The position numbers and the translations under genes were made by a program. The notes beneath the pieces are model-generated. The model was given only the letters and a program-made list of their open reading frames with translations. It was not told where the DNA came from and made no database searches. From NCBI GenBank assembly GCA_973895155.1, contig OZ316891.1, positions 6,820,001 through 6,884,000 on the forward strand: a stretch of 64,000 nucleotides of DNA, in the 5' to 3' direction. This DNA comes from Marsupella aquatica (Eukaryota; Marchantiophyta). Below are positions 24,248-37,879 of the stretch, in pieces; positions within the stretch are counted from its first letter, which is position 1, and the number at the start of each line of letters is the position of its first letter.

Positions 24248-24380
24248 AGGTAAATGAGGAGGACAATCCAAATTGCATGTCCTCCAAATGTCATTTACCT
24301 CCTCATGGCTTCAGACAGGTAAATGAGGAGGTAAATGACATGAGGAGGTGCATGACAGGTAAATGAGGAGGACAATCCAA
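24248..24380. repeat. Perfect 19-bp inverted repeat within direct repeats
   Basis: 24288-24306 (atgtcatttacctcctcat) is an exact reverse complement of 24323-24341, with a 16-bp loop. The direct repeat 'caggtaaatgaggaggacaa' flanks it at about 24247 and 24355. The following 24400-24720 is purine-rich on the plus strand and resembles, on the other strand, the C/T-rich blocks at 31.2 and 41.1 kb. Confidence 0.65.
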
Positions 24381-26004
24381 AGAAAATACAGGCTTCAGAG
24401 AGGTAGGGAGGGAAGGTAGATGTTGGGTGGAGGGGGCTTGAGGTGGAAGTTGAGCCGACAGGGAATAGAGTTGAAACAACATGCAGGACTCCAGTGGATG
24501 GGGAGGGGAGGCAAACATAAGGCCAGGAGAGTTGAAAGCGACGGAGAGTAAAGTCAAGTGAGATGAGGTGAAATGTGGGCGAACAGGAAGGATAGGCAAA
24601 AGAGACAGCTCAAGTCGGACCAATGGCAAGAAGAGGCAGAAGCTGGGCAAATAGGGAGGAGAGTGGAATGACAAAGCAAGAGTTGGGTGGGGGTAGGGAG
24701 GCAGAACTTGAGTAATTACAATAACGAGGGGAATTTTGGCAAATGGAAATTGAAATCAAAAGGCAAGAATTGGGAACATGGGGACAGTAGTGGAATTGGA
24801 GGAGCAAATGAGCCAACTGATTATTTTCATGTTGCTATATATGGTGAATGTAACTTTCAGTATTTTGTCTTATTCAAACTTCTTTTGTTACGTATTTGTC
24901 CCGTGCGCCCCTTAGGAGGAAAGTGGCAAGCCATTTACGAGAATTAAGCATGGGTCACCAAGAGTCATCCTCAGCACACAGTGCTTAAACTTAGTACATT
25001 GGAAAATCACACCCTAGTGTTCGTGAGAAGCCCAGGCTCACCAAAAGGTCATCTGGCAATACGCTGGGAGTTCAGTTTAGCAAATCCTAAAATTGCACCA
25101 TCATGCTCTTGCAAACCAACTTGCACAAGCTGCAGCACTACTGGTAGTGTTTGAAAGTTTAAGTCGCTTGATTTTACAGTTTCACAATTGCAACAAGTAC
25201 ATCATGCAACAGTCGGTGTGTCAAGAGGGGTCAAGGCCTTGGTTCCACTTCATAATACTTTGCTTAGTATCTACTTTCAACATCCCCAAACTGCATGAAA
25301 ATCTAGTTTACCTTACAGCCCTGTCCACGTTATAGATGCGAAGATCTGATATTGTTCCCATGGTGAGCATTTTCATAAGCAGAGTGCAATTCACTCATGC
25401 ATTCTGTCAATTCCAGAAAGGTAAATTCTGTGTGCTGTACTTCACAGCCTGGTATGAAGAAAGGTGTAACCACAACAGAAAGTTGTCTCAAGAGATATTT
25501 GTGTACTTTTAGCACTTTTTGAATACCAAGGAGCCTTGTTGGCTTGGGAAGACCAAAGGACCCCAAGAGCACGAGGAGGTCTACATCGTTTTCTCTTTCA
25601 CATTTGGAAGATAGATCTAATATACAGATAGGAATCTACTGGGTAAATAGGTGTGAAATTCTCAGTGTTACTATTCTTATGCCAATAAACCTAGAGTGCC
25701 ACAGCTGCTCCTGGCTGCATTCAACTGTTAAGTATCCTGGTTCTAAAGCTGTTGTGACCACGTCTAAGTAGATCACTAGCTGATGTCTGCCCAACCCCTT
25801 CACTGACGGTGGCACATATGAATCGGTCTAAAGACTCAACCCGATCAGATTTGTTAGTCACCTTAAGATGGCTTCCTTAATCTTTTACGGATACCTAGCC
25901 AGCAGAAAGCACAAATATGGCTTACTTTCTCAACTCGACAATGACACTCCTTGTACCATTGTAAAACGGATACACAGAAAGCACCAGCGTTTTTCATAAT
26001 TATA

Positions 26005-27892
26005 TTACTGGAATTGATATGTGGCAAAACTATAACCACTGCGCCCTTCATTGGTTGCTTTCAGCTCCAGTTTCTGATATGGACTGCAATAGCAAGGATA
26101 AACTTCGTCAAATCTCGTGTCCACGGCGACTAGAACGATTAGAGAGATTCAGAAAAGGAAAAACTGTAAACAGATACAAAAGACAACGACTGGAGGCAGA
26201 AGTTCAAGGCTTCAAAATCGAATCCAGTTAAGTGCCTTCGGACCAGAAAAGTAAACCAGTATACAGGTCTAGAGCGCACTTCAGCGGAAGGTAAGAAATT
26301 GTTTTCCTCGTCGTGAAGAGAATAAATCCTCCATACCCAAAAAATAAGCCAGATAAATTTTCATGGCTACATTGATGACAGCCAAGCTAACGTCCAGAAT
26401 TGAATTTCTTTTTATATAAAATCATTTCTACTTTCAAGAAAGATTCATTTGACAATACCTGCTGTTTGGGTCAAAGTAAAACCCATTTACAGACCCATCA
26501 CTACGAGAAAAACAAACGTAGTAGAATCCTGCTATTGTCAAACCACAGTCTGCCCCAACGTTCACAAAAAACTTCTCCTTCCATCTCTGTACACAGAGCA
26601 CAAAACAGCCATCCAACTATTAAAAGCAGAAACTTAAACTTTTCTTAGGCAGTTTCACGTCATGAATGCATTGCACAAATACTGGACTCCCCTCTCAGAT
26701 GTTTGAGCAAAAGATAGATTCGAAACAGATTGAACTTTTTTCATCGTCTGCATGGATACGATTTTCAACGTGGTGACCGACCTGAGGAACTCACCATGAA
26801 CACAAAAGGATAGTTTGCCAAATCTAAAGACAGTCCACCATCCTCCTGCACGTCCTCCTGTGAACATGATTTTAAACAATAAATTCAAAAAAGACAGTCC
26901 GAACGTCCAGATATGTCACAACTAATGAAATGCTAGAAAAGCCATCTACATTGGTTTCCTCGGCATATTTTTGTCTATCACCACTGCACATTCATTGAAA
27001 ACGAGACATAGAAGCAAACGTTACCTTCAATGGTAGGAACGAAGGGAACTTGGCCCAGTGCCCAATATCTGTCTCCCGTCTGAATTGGACCAACGAGGGG
27101 TTAGTTTGAGGATTGCACGTCGTCACCGGGGTTGCACTTGCCTTCACTTGTGCTGTGCACCATCCAATATTCACTTGAAAAGTTTAAATGAGCAATAAGG
27201 AACTTACGATGCATCCCACTGGCCAGTGAAGAATGTGTAGTTTTTATTGTCAACAATTTCACCTTCCCAAAATGTCACCACCTGCAAGTTTCAGAAAAAA
27301 GTCAACAACCAAAAAACATTCTCTCAATCTCAGCATTAAGTAATATCAACACGGTCCTGAAACTGGACATGAACAGGAGTTCTCTGCTGAAACCCGTAGC
27401 AACATGGCGTTGACCTTGACCAACGACAAGCTAATCCATTACTCTAGCACAAACCCTACTTTAAAAATTGGAGTCCCACCAGGCATGATCCACCCCAAGA
27501 AAAACTCCCAACGCTAGAATAGAGAACTGGTCTAAGATTTCTCATGGACATCTCTCTCAAGTCGATTCATTCACCTAACCCGAAATATCAAAACTTGCAG
27601 GGGAAACCGCAAATAAGAGGAGCGGCAGCATCAGGGGTTCTTCGAAGAATCCAATGCCCACTAAAGAATGCTCTAAGGCAGAAAGACACATCAATTCAAC
27701 ATAGGCGAAAACGAGATAGGACTGGGAATTTACTGGAGTCTCCGCAGAAGGAACGTTCAGAGCTTCCATACTTCCACACAAATACCCATGCTGAATGTCA
27801 CATCCTTGTAATCGTACGTTCACTTTCCACGCCTCATCCTTTTGTGCACTCGACACAATTTGCGTGCCATTAAACGCCTGCATAGATCCCAT
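26005..27892 (-). CDS. GID4: GID4/Vid24 homologue, copy 1 (six exons, intact)
   Basis: GID4 is the substrate receptor of the GID/CTLH E3 ubiquitin ligase; in yeast and human it binds proteins with an N-terminal proline. Exons 27734-27892, 27208-27281, 27025-27079, 26795-26857, 26459-26586 and 26005-26083 join in phase to 185 aa. In order, the protein shows 'WKVNVRLQGCD' and 'GYLCG' (beta-barrel start), 'VVTFWEGEIVD', 'YTFFTGQWDAS', 'DIGHWAKFPSF', 'RWKEKFFVN', and 'AGFYYVCFSRSDG' with 'GFYFDPNS'. The final exon gives 'QKLELKATNEGRSG'. The RWKE glutamate and the FYY tyrosines fall where the degron pocket lies in human GID4. The start ATG at 27892 precedes a 'tatgcag|gcg' acceptor-like site, so an upstream first exon could replace the first five residues. 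The neighbouring copy lies 10 kb upstream of it on the same strand. Confidence 0.9.
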
Positions 27893-28832
27893 ACTTCAGA
27901 AATTGAGAGCCATATAACCTCCACACTTCTTGTCATGTGATTCAGGATCCGGTCACACGAAAACTCCCGACCTTAAGCGCAGCCACTTGCAAACGAAACT
28001 CACTGCCACAGATTCTACTCACTTCTCTAAGGGGTGGGAGTGTCTCTTCTAAACCCTAGCTGAGATCCATCAAAATACAACGAACGAGATCACATTTCTG
28101 CACGCCAATCCCATAAAAATTGCACTTCAGGGTTTTCTCGAAAATTCAAAAACAAAACAGAAAAATGGGCATGGACAGATGACTACAATACCTGGCCCAC
28201 ATTCAGAAAGGTGCAAGGTGGAGGACGCGCTTGACCGGGCATGGAGTCCTAGAAGGAAAAACACCAACAAGGAACCAACAGATTACTCCCCCGGCATTGC
28301 ATAACGCCACAGAACCCAACAATAACAAAGCCCTAGAGAATTGAAATGCGTGAGGCACACACAGATTCCACGTTCGCGATAGCAAATTCCACTTGAGAGA
28401 GGAGAGGGTGAGTGACAAAACTCCCACCTGAGCGAGAAATGGTGGCGAAGTCTTGATCGTGGCTGTCGGCTCATAGGCTCATACGAGGGAGGGTCAGACG
28501 ACGAGGTGCATTAGCGACAGCACCTGCAGCAGCAGGAGGAGCAATCCCCAACCACACGTACCCCCCCACCACGACTGTCGCCACCGCCACCACTGAATTC
28601 ACAACACCTACAACGCTGATGACTGAAACGGTCCGAAATCACCACATTATCGAGCGAGACAACGAATGAGAATCACAACCCACCCTCCTTTCGCCACCCA
28701 CAACGACGCAGTCGAAGCAAAGACCAACAGCCTCAGCCGCAGCAACAATCTACATCACAATCATCATTGTCACCATTACGTCCCAATTGACCGGCCGACA
28801 GATGAGCTGAGCCGGAGGGGGAGGAGGCGCAG

Positions 28833-28882
28833 TAGAGCAGAGCAGAGAAGAGAAGAGAAGAGAAGAGAAGAGCAAAGCAAAG
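28833..28882 (+). repeat. AGAGA-type microsatellite upstream of GID4 copy 1
   Basis: Runs of 'agaga' pentamers (CT-rich on the gene strand) lie about 0.95 kb upstream of the GID4 start. GA/CT repeats are frequent in plant promoters and leaders. The copy in unit 2 has a different repeat make-up. Confidence 0.7.
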
Positions 28883-31800
28883 TAGACCGAATGTGAATGG
28901 AAAACAGAGGGGAGACACGGAAGAACAGAGAACGAGGGTGAGAGGAAGAAGGGAGCTGAGAGGGAGTTGGCGATGGGGTAAGCTACGACGAGACCGACCA
29001 CAGGAGCATTGAAGTGGCGACCCAGGTCCTGATCAGAGTGATGTTCGCACCGCGAAATCGCAGGGAGCTTGCTTGGTGGGTGGACGGCTTGCTTGAAGGT
29101 CAACCTATGGAGTGATGATTGTGGTGGCGGTGGCCAAATTGGCAGTAGTGGGAGGGAGAAAGTGGCTTTGGTCGTGTACCACTGTGTACCTTTAAGACTT
29201 AATATTGGAGTATGTTTCTATGTGAAATTGGGCACACCTTGGATGCCCCTAGAGGACGCTTTCATCACTCCCACTACTGTTAGTGCCATTTACAATGCGG
29301 TGAATTGAATATTAAGTTGAATTGTGGAGTGGCTTGAATTGAATATTAACTAAGTTGAATTGTGGAGTGGCTTGCCGTGAGAGGATTACACCAGGTCAGC
29401 ATGTGTGCTAGATGTGGAACGTGCAATGTACTGCAATGATCTTATCTCAATTCCATTTGTGCTCTTGATATTCAGGTGTGTAGCAATGTGCGGTTCAGTG
29501 TTTGGCAATGGTGGGCGGGCCACTTAGCGGGCAACCTTCCCATTTTTCCCAAACTCGCCAGGCTCCAGGGTTTGAATTTTCCAGGGCTCAGTGGCAATTG
29601 AAAATTTGGCTTCCTAAGTCATTTCATGCAAAAGTCATCTTGGTAGGACATTATCCCAAACGGTGGGAACGCTCATTATTAGGCTTATATACAATAACAC
29701 CGTCCCCTTTTCCTCCCCTTAAGCTTGTTCTTGAAAAGACTGTGAGGCAACAGCAGATATACTTTGGATGCACAGCCCCGGTGGCAAGCAACAGTAGGGG
29801 TGAAAATTGAGGGATGAATGGACAGATGCCATTCTACTTTTGTTTCATGCATGCTATGCCATGTCTGTATTACCCCCAAGAGCCAAATTCCATGTTGGGG
29901 CATCCCTTGCCTGGTGACTTAGGCAAAGCATTTTGTCCAGACTTCCCAGGTGAATAGAACCAATCCTCTGTTTGGGTTACTTCTAGTCTTGGGTTAACTT
30001 CTTGTTACTTAGTTAAACTGTCATTAGGGTGTTAATGGTGATTAGCTGTGACTCTTGCATCTACCATATAGAGGGCTATGGAGAGCTCTTCTTGGAGACT
30101 CATGCTCATTGTTGAGGGAGCTAGATAGGTGCTAGGAGAAGAGCTTGTGCAAGGAGGCTTTGTGTGGCCATGGTGGCCAAAGTTTAGTAAAACTCTTGGG
30201 TGTTCTCGTACCTATCCTTGACAAAGGTTAACCACGTATCTTGGTGTTGGTGTGTGTGCATGCTTACTGGTTGTGCTCATGGTTGTTTTGTGACAGTTTT
30301 CCCAACACCCTCTTGGAGTAAAATGACCTCTTTGATCTTCATCCATGACATGAACCCATTTAGACTAAGTAGAGCATTCATGCTTAGATTAGCTGTGGAT
30401 AAATTAGCCAAGCTGCACTAATGTTAATGTTGGGGGAGGATGAACCTATCACTAAAACTAGTTAGTCATATCTAAAGTTAACCAAGTATGGACTGGGTCC
30501 TCTACTAAATTCAATCAATCATCTGTCCACTGCTAAACTTAATTGAGTATGGTTCCATTACAAAGGTTGGCTTAGTCTTGGGTATGGGTCTAATGCTTAA
30601 ATTGATTGAGCATGTGACTATCGTAAAATTAGCTTAGTATGGGTCTAGTGCTAAACTTAGTTGAGCATGTGACCACTGTAAAATTAGCTTAGTACGGGTC
30701 GAACACTAAAATTACTCAAGCATGGGTTTGCTACAATTACCACAAATAGGCCTGTCTCTAAACCTAGTCCACCCTGGGTTTGGTGCACAGGTTCTCAAAA
30801 TGGATTTTCTGCTCTTGCACATGCTTTTACCTACTTACTCAATGCTCTTTCTGTCCATAATTTGTTTGCACAACACATAGAGGTTCCTATCAAGGAGATG
30901 GGATGCCAGAGCTAGTGCCAAGTTTGATATCAAGGAGGAGAGGGGAGAAAGGAGAAGGTTGGTTGGGGAGTGGGTTTAGGGGGAGGGGCCAGTTCCATGT
31001 TTGGTGGATGTGTTGCCCCCATGAGCCCTGTCCAAAACTCCCCAGCAACCATTGCTGCTGGATCAATCCCAGCTAACATGTAGTGGATCTTCCCTTCAGC
31101 AGCTCGACCTCCCTAGCTCCATCCTGCCTTGATGACCTGACCTCCTGACCCCGACTCTCCTCCTCACCCAGGCACACAACTCAAGCCTTCTCGTTTGTAT
31201 CTCCTCCTTGCTCACCATCTTCCCTCGCATCTTCCACGTAGACTGAACTTCCTCCCCATTCAGCTGAGTTTGGCCTCCCTCCTCACCCACAAAACTTCTT
31301 CCTTTTCTTTCAGCTTCCTCCCTGTCGGTGCAACTTCTGCTTCTCGTACCTACCAATTTCTTTTGCCTTCGGTTTTTACTCTCCTCCTTGGCCAAACAGC
31401 TTTTGCCTCTCCTCCTTCCCCACCAATCACGCTTTTACTTTCAATCATTATCGTTTGTGCATTCAATCTTTCACTTTGACCATCTTCAAGGTACAAAACA
31501 CAAACATTATGACTTTCACTTTGACAACACTATATAGGTGATTGCATAGGGCGTGTCAAAGCACGGCCATAAACAAAGTCTTACAGCCATAATAGATTAG
31601 CCATAAATTATTTATGATTTATCACTTTTACGGGCAGGGTGTGTACATTTGACTGTTCATATGAAAAGTAGTTATGGGGTAGAGTCTTTTTTACGGTGGA
31701 GACAAACCAAGACACCACTTGCAGGTGTGGTGGGCAATAGTTCAGTAGTGTGATTACTTGACTACTACATGCAACAGTAGAGTCTCCTGCCACTCTTGCA

Positions 31801-33538
31801 ATTTGCAATTCAGTTCTGTTGTTTGAGATCTCATCCAAGATTTCACTCTCTAAAATTTTCAGGAGAGTTCTTCTAATAAGGTTTTCTGTTGTTTGCTCAC
31901 AAATCCCATGGTAACCCATACTATGGTAAGTTGAAGTCAACAACGTTTGCTCGAACTTTTGTGCAACATACTCATACCAGTCTAGGCCACTACAGTCCCG
32001 CTCTCATTATTCCAATAGCTACAACACAACAATACAGGATCAAATTTGAAGTCCAAACAATAGTGGAGGAGCAACAAGTCCAAACCAATGTGTTGCCAAA
32101 ACACAAATGAAGACATGTATTCACTCGGTTCTTAGTTTGCGGTTGACAAACGTCTTACTTTGGTTTGTGTTTTGGCAATAGAAAGGTCATAAGTAGAAGT
32201 TGATTTTGCCATAGTTGTTTTTGCATTCAAGACACATACATTATTAACTACTATAATAAATGCAATCCCACCAATTGCCGCTTGCAAATACAAAAAGAAC
32301 AGGACACAATATTGATCATCCTCTAAAAACTTATTTTATTAATTTTACACTCTTATATTGAGCTAAAAAGACTTGCATGCCTCCTCTCATGTCCTGCCTT
32401 GAATGAATCCATGTATACACTACAGGGTACTGCATGCCCTGTACTTTTGAGATGACTTCTCCAACATTCAATCATAATCTAGATTTCATACAATGACTAC
32501 ACTTTTGGACAGGCCAATCATCAAGTAATATAATATGGAATTTGCCAAAATAGTGTTGGAGGAAATGGGTGGCCTTGTTTTTTGTTTGTTTTCTGGGTTT
32601 CCAATCAAATTCATGGGGTCAAGTTAAACCCTTGGCCACCCCGTCCCACCTTTTATGTTTTTCTAAAGTGAAGTGGATTAAATTGTTGTGGCAAGTTGAT
32701 TTAATCTTGCACAATGTTTTTTTTTGCCCTCATTTGAACTTTACTTATTTTCCCATTTAATTTTCTTTGCATCACCTGATATTTTCTTGTTTCCATCGAG
32801 TTTTTTTTCCTCTAGTAGATTTTTTTCCTTCCTTGTGGAATTAGTTTTTCTTGCACCCAATGGCACCAGCCACTTTATTACCCACAATATTTTGTGTCAA
32901 CAAAAAACATCCACGTTGACAATACCTTGCACCCCATTTAAATGATTGGTTATTTTCTTTCTTGAGGAGAGGGAGTGGGAGGGGTGCGAGTGGTATGGAC
33001 AGGAGAACTGTGGAGAAAGGAGACATGACAAGAGGGACCCATACTCCCTTGGCCTCTTTGCCTGCACCATGTGCCCATTTACTTTCCCTTGCGCCTAGCC
33101 CTCGCCCACCACCTCCTTTGCTCGGGGACGAGTAGGAACAAAGGGGGAGGGAGATGAGGAAAAAAGTGTTGCATGAGCTTCTTTGGACCCCTTGTCACCG
33201 TTGCTTGTCTTGCACAAATCTCGTCACCTTGCCTCGATCACACTTCTTTCCTCAATGACCTCCTCATGACATCTTTTGCACAATGAGATCTTCTACACAA
33301 ACAACATCTTTCATGATAGGTTTTCCACATTTACATCATTTACAAAATGACAGTGTTTACACAATGACACCATTTTGACATGGATGTCTTTTGCACAATT
33401 ACATCTTTTCTACAGTGATTTCTTTTATGTAATGTCATCTTTTACACAATGCACAAGTATTGAACATGACCATAAAAAATGTACAACCAGTATGACAAAT
33501 AACATATCTCAAGAACTATCTCCAGAAGCTTATACTTT

Positions 33539-33660
33539 CTAGTTGCCTTGTCTCCACATCTTTGCCTTGCTTTGACATTTTGTATTTTCTTTTCTTTCTT
33601 CTAGTTGCCTTGTCTCCACATCTTTGCCTTGCTTTGACATTTTGTATTTTCTTTTCTTTT
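33539..33660 (+). repeat. 61-bp perfect tandem duplication
   Basis: The sequence from 'ctagttgccttgtctccaca' to the 'ttcttttcttt' run occurs twice back to back. It exists only in unit 1 of the segmental duplication and is therefore recent. The stretch before it (33240-33470) is made of 'acatctttt...aatgaca' words like those in the 61-62 kb array. Confidence 0.85.
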
Positions 33661-36197
33661 CTTTCTTCGACATATGTTTCTCTTCTTGACATCTTTTCTT
33701 CACTTCAATATTTTTTTCTTCTCAGTTTGACTTTTTTTGATTCCTTGACATTTTCTCTTTCCTCAACATCTTTTTTCCATCTTGACACTTATTCTCACCT
33801 CAACATCTGTTGTGCAACACACTCGATTATGCTAGCCTCCTATAATATATCTCCTAAACTTTCTTGCCTCACCACATATTCTGATTTGCTATTGATAATA
33901 TTTTATCGTGGTTTGCCTATTGGCAGTACAAATATCAAAACAGACGTAAATGTAGACTGAATAGAGTATTCTTTGCATTCATGACACATCAGATAAGATG
34001 TCTCCACATCTTCCTTGCATCATCTCATATGCTACCATAACAAATCTTCTGTGCAATGCAATGTTTGAGGATTGAACCAAACTTTATTGAGGGGCCACAT
34101 GAGAGAGCTGGATTAAGATGTATCTCGAAGAAGATCTGTGACTACACAAAGCTAAGGAACACTATTTAGTGGTGGCCTCAACCCCAACACAAGAACTAGG
34201 AATGCTGCACAGTATCTACATTGATTATATGTTCAGTATGGATAACTGTTCCTGAAGAGTGATGGCAGCTTCCTGCAACCTCCCTAAACTCCTATTAGCA
34301 CACTCAAAGTTCTATGGCTCATTTGGAGTTAGACAGCTATCCTAGGTCTAGGAGCCGAGGATAACCACTAATATGAGCTTCATATAATTTGAAATGCATA
34401 TTTGTCCATTTAAGCACAAACTAAATGATGGTGCGCTTGTGATTACAACGCAAAGTGACAAATTGTGAGAACCAAACACCATCAAAAAAAGACACTTAAA
34501 CCACCACAAAACCTCAGGTGGCTCCAATCAGCTGTTGTGACGCAAAGCACTCTTAATTAGACCTGACAAGTAAAACAAACTAGTTTCGATAAAGGATGTT
34601 TTCTTCTTCACTGGTTGCTTCTTGAACTTATGATGAATTGAAAGCTTGGAAATTTGCTATTTAAAGCATGACAGATGCGAAACTAGACATTGACGGAAGT
34701 ATTCCTGCCAGTTGGAATCATTCCTCATTTTTTCAAAACGAACTTTCTGAATATGCATTCCATTGAGTTACCATATGCAGAAATGATAAGCAATGACCAA
34801 ACTCAAGATTAAACCACGCCCGTTGTGTCCGTCAGTACATACCGCAGGGGCACTCACACCCTACCTGCGAGCTTTTAGAAACATAACAATGAAAGACAAT
34901 TTCGTCAATTGGAGACATGTATCGGATGATTCCTGTCTACACAAGTCTAATTCATGATTCTAGGGTCATTTCTATGCATCTTTCGAACTAATAACATTGT
35001 ATACACAAAAATCAATCGCGACTTCTACATTAGGAATCCAATCAAGTAAGATCTCGTAGTTACAACGGACCCATTGAGAAAGCTTCCCGACCCATGTGAT
35101 AACTCTGATGACGCGAAGTTGCAGGCTCACCTGCCTTTGGGCTGGTGGCTCATACGGAAGAATGCTCGTGAAAAGCCCGGGCTCACCAAGAGGTCATCTG
35201 CAGGGCAAAGTTGAGTTTAGCAAATTCTAAAATTGCACCATCATGCTCTTGGAAACCAACTTGGACAAAGCTGCGGCACTACTGGTAGTGTTTGAAAGTT
35301 TAAGTCGCTTGATTTTACAGTTTCACAATTGCGACAAGTACATCATGCAACAGTTGGTGTGTCAAGAGGGGTCTAGACCTTTGTCCCCCTTCATAATATT
35401 TTGCTTAGTATCTACTTTCCACATCCCCAAAACTGCATGAGAATCTAGTTTACCTTAAAGCCCTGTCCACGTTATTGATGCGAAGAACTGATATTGTTCC
35501 CATGGTGAGCATTTTCATAAGCAGAGTGCAATTCACTCATGTATTCTGTCGATTCCAGAACGGTAAATTCTGTGTGCTCTACTTCACAGCCTGGTATGAA
35601 GAAAGGAGTAACCACAAGAGATAGTTGTCTCCGAGATATTTGTGTATGTTTAGCACTTTTCAATTCCAAGCAGCCTTGTTGATTTGAGAAGACCAAAGGA
35701 ACCAAAGACCCACGAGAAGGACTCCATCGTTTTCTCTTTCAAAGTTGGAAAATGCTTACGTAGATCTAATATACAGATAGGAATCTACACGGTAAATCGG
35801 TGTGAAATCCTGATAGTATTTCTATTCTTATGCCAAGAAACCTGGAGTGCCACAGCTGCTCCTGGCTGATTTCAACTGTCAAGTATCCTGGTTCCAAAGC
35901 CGTTGTGACTACGTCTAAGTGGATCCCTAGCTAATGTCTGCCAAACCCCTTCACTGACGGTGCCACACATGAATTGGTCTAAAGGCTCAACCCGATCAGC
36001 TTTGTTAGTCACCCGAAGATGGCTTCCTTAATCTTCTACGGATACCTAGCCTGCAAAAAGCACAAATGTGGCTTAGTTTCTCAACTCGACAATGACACTC
36101 CTTGTACCATTGTCAAACGGATACGCAGAAAACACTAGCGTTTTCCATAATTATATTAATGGAATTGATATGTGGCAAAACTATAACCACTGCGCCC

Positions 36198-37879
36198 TTA
36201 GTTGGTTGCTTTCAGCTCCAGTTTCTGAAATGGACTGCAATAGCAAAGATAACCTTCGTCAAATCTCGTCTCCACGGCGACTAGATATCTCACGAGTACA
36301 GAGATTCAGACAGGAAAAACTGTAAACAGATGCAAAAGACAACGACAGGAAGCAGAAGTTCAAGGCTTCAGTATCGAATCTACTAGTTAACTGCCTTCGG
36401 ACCAAAAAAGTAACAAAACAAGCAAGAAAAAATTAGCTAAAATTGTTTTACTTTCAAAAAAGTCCAATTTGACAATACCTGCTGTTTGGGTCAAAGTAAA
36501 ACCCATTTACAGACCCATCACTACGAGAAAGACAAACGTAGTAGAATCCTGCTATTGTCAAACCACAGTCTGCCCCAACGTTCACAAAAAACTTCTCCTT
36601 CCATCTCTGTACACACAGCACAAAACAGCCATTCAACCATTAAAAGCAGAATGCATTGCGCAAATACTGGACTCCCCTCTCAGATGTTTCAGCAAAAGAT
36701 AGATTCGAAACAGATTGAACTTTTTTCACCGTCTGCATGGATGCGATTTTCAACGTGGTGACCGACCTGAGGAACTCACCATGAACACAAAAGGATAGTT
36801 TGACAAATCTAAAGAGAATCCACCATCCTTCTGCACGTCCTCCTGTGAACATGATTTTAAACGATTCATTCAAGCAAGACAGTCCAGATCTGTCACAACT
36901 AATGAAATGCTAGAAAAACCATCTACATTGGTTTCCTCGGCATAAATTTTGTCTATCACCTCTGCACATTCATTGAAAACGAAAGATAGAAGCAAACGTT
37001 ACCTTCAATGGTAGGAACGAAGGGAACTTGGCCCAGTGCCCAATATCTGTCTCCCGTCTGAATTGGACCAACGAGGGGTTAGTGTGAGGATTGCACGTCG
37101 TCACCGGGGTTGCACTTGCCTTCACTTGTGCTGTGCACCATCCAATATTCACTTGGAACGTTTAAATGAGCAATAAGGAACTTACGAAGCATCCCACTGG
37201 CCAGTGAAGAATGTGTAGTTTCTATTGTCAACAATTTCACCTTCCCAAAATGTCACCACCTGCAAGTTTCAGAACAGAGTCAACAACCAAAAAACATTCC
37301 CTCAATCTCAGCTTTAAGAAACCTCATCACGGTCCTGAAACTGGAGATAAGTAGGAGAGTTATCTGTTGAAACCCGTCCAAAAATGGCGTTGACATTGAC
37401 CAACGACCAGCCGATCCATTACTCTACCACAACCCTACTTTAAAAATGGCAGTCCCACCAGGTATGATCCACCCCAAGCCAAAAGGAAAACTCCCAACGC
37501 GAGAATAGAGAACTGGTCTAAGATTTCTCATGGACATCTCTCTCAAATCGATTCATTCACCTAACACAAAATATTAAAACTTGTAGGGGAAACCGCAAAA
37601 TAAGAGGAGTGACAACATCAGGGGTTCCTCGAAGAATCCAATACCCACTAAAGAATGCTCTAAGGCAGAAAGACACATCAATTCAACATAGGCGAAAACG
37701 AGATAGGACTGGGAATATACTGGAGTCTCCGCAGAAGGAACGTTCAGAGCTTCCATACTTCCACACAAATACCCATGCTGAATGTCACATCCTTGTAATC
37801 GTACGTTCACTTTCCACGCCTCATCCTTTTGTGCACTCGACACAATTTGCGTGCCATTAAACGCCTGCATAGATCCCAT
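36198..37879 (-). CDS. GID4: GID4/Vid24 homologue, copy 2 (premature stop in last exon)
   Basis: Exons 37721-37879, 37186-37259, 37003-37057, 36780-36842, 36479-36606 and 36198-36234 are positioned exactly as in copy 1, with all splice borders retained. The first exon encodes the same residues as copy 1. Exon 4 differs at three residues and exon 5 has one Phe-to-Leu change. In the last exon, where copy 1 reads ...Ala-Thr-Asn-Glu, copy 2 reads Ala-Thr-Asn-stop (TAA, plus 36198-36200), so the product is 171 aa and lacks 14 C-terminal residues. The lost tail follows the last predicted barrel strand (KLELK), so the receptor fold may survive. The original stop position (about 36156-36158) is still in frame after the new stop. 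It may be functional, or an early pseudogene. Confidence 0.85.

Larger units (their letters stand above)
25021..35165. repeat. Tandem segmental duplication, unit 1 (about 10.1 kb)
   Basis: Unit 1 begins with 'tcgtgagaagccc.ggctcacc' and ends with 'gctggtggctcatacgg.agaatgc'. The same two borders bound unit 2. The whole GID4 gene, its upstream GA-rich leader and several kilobases of non-coding DNA are collinear between units. Unit 1 alone has about 350 bp at 29962-30312 and a replaced stretch at about 32430-33840. It also carries a local 61-bp duplication at 33539-33660. Confidence 0.92.

Noticed and set aside
24303-24816. Pro/Ser/Leu-rich minus-strand frames
   Set aside because: They come from a purine/pyrimidine-biased tract with relatives at 31.2 and 41.1 kb. 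The frames are not conserved between these places.
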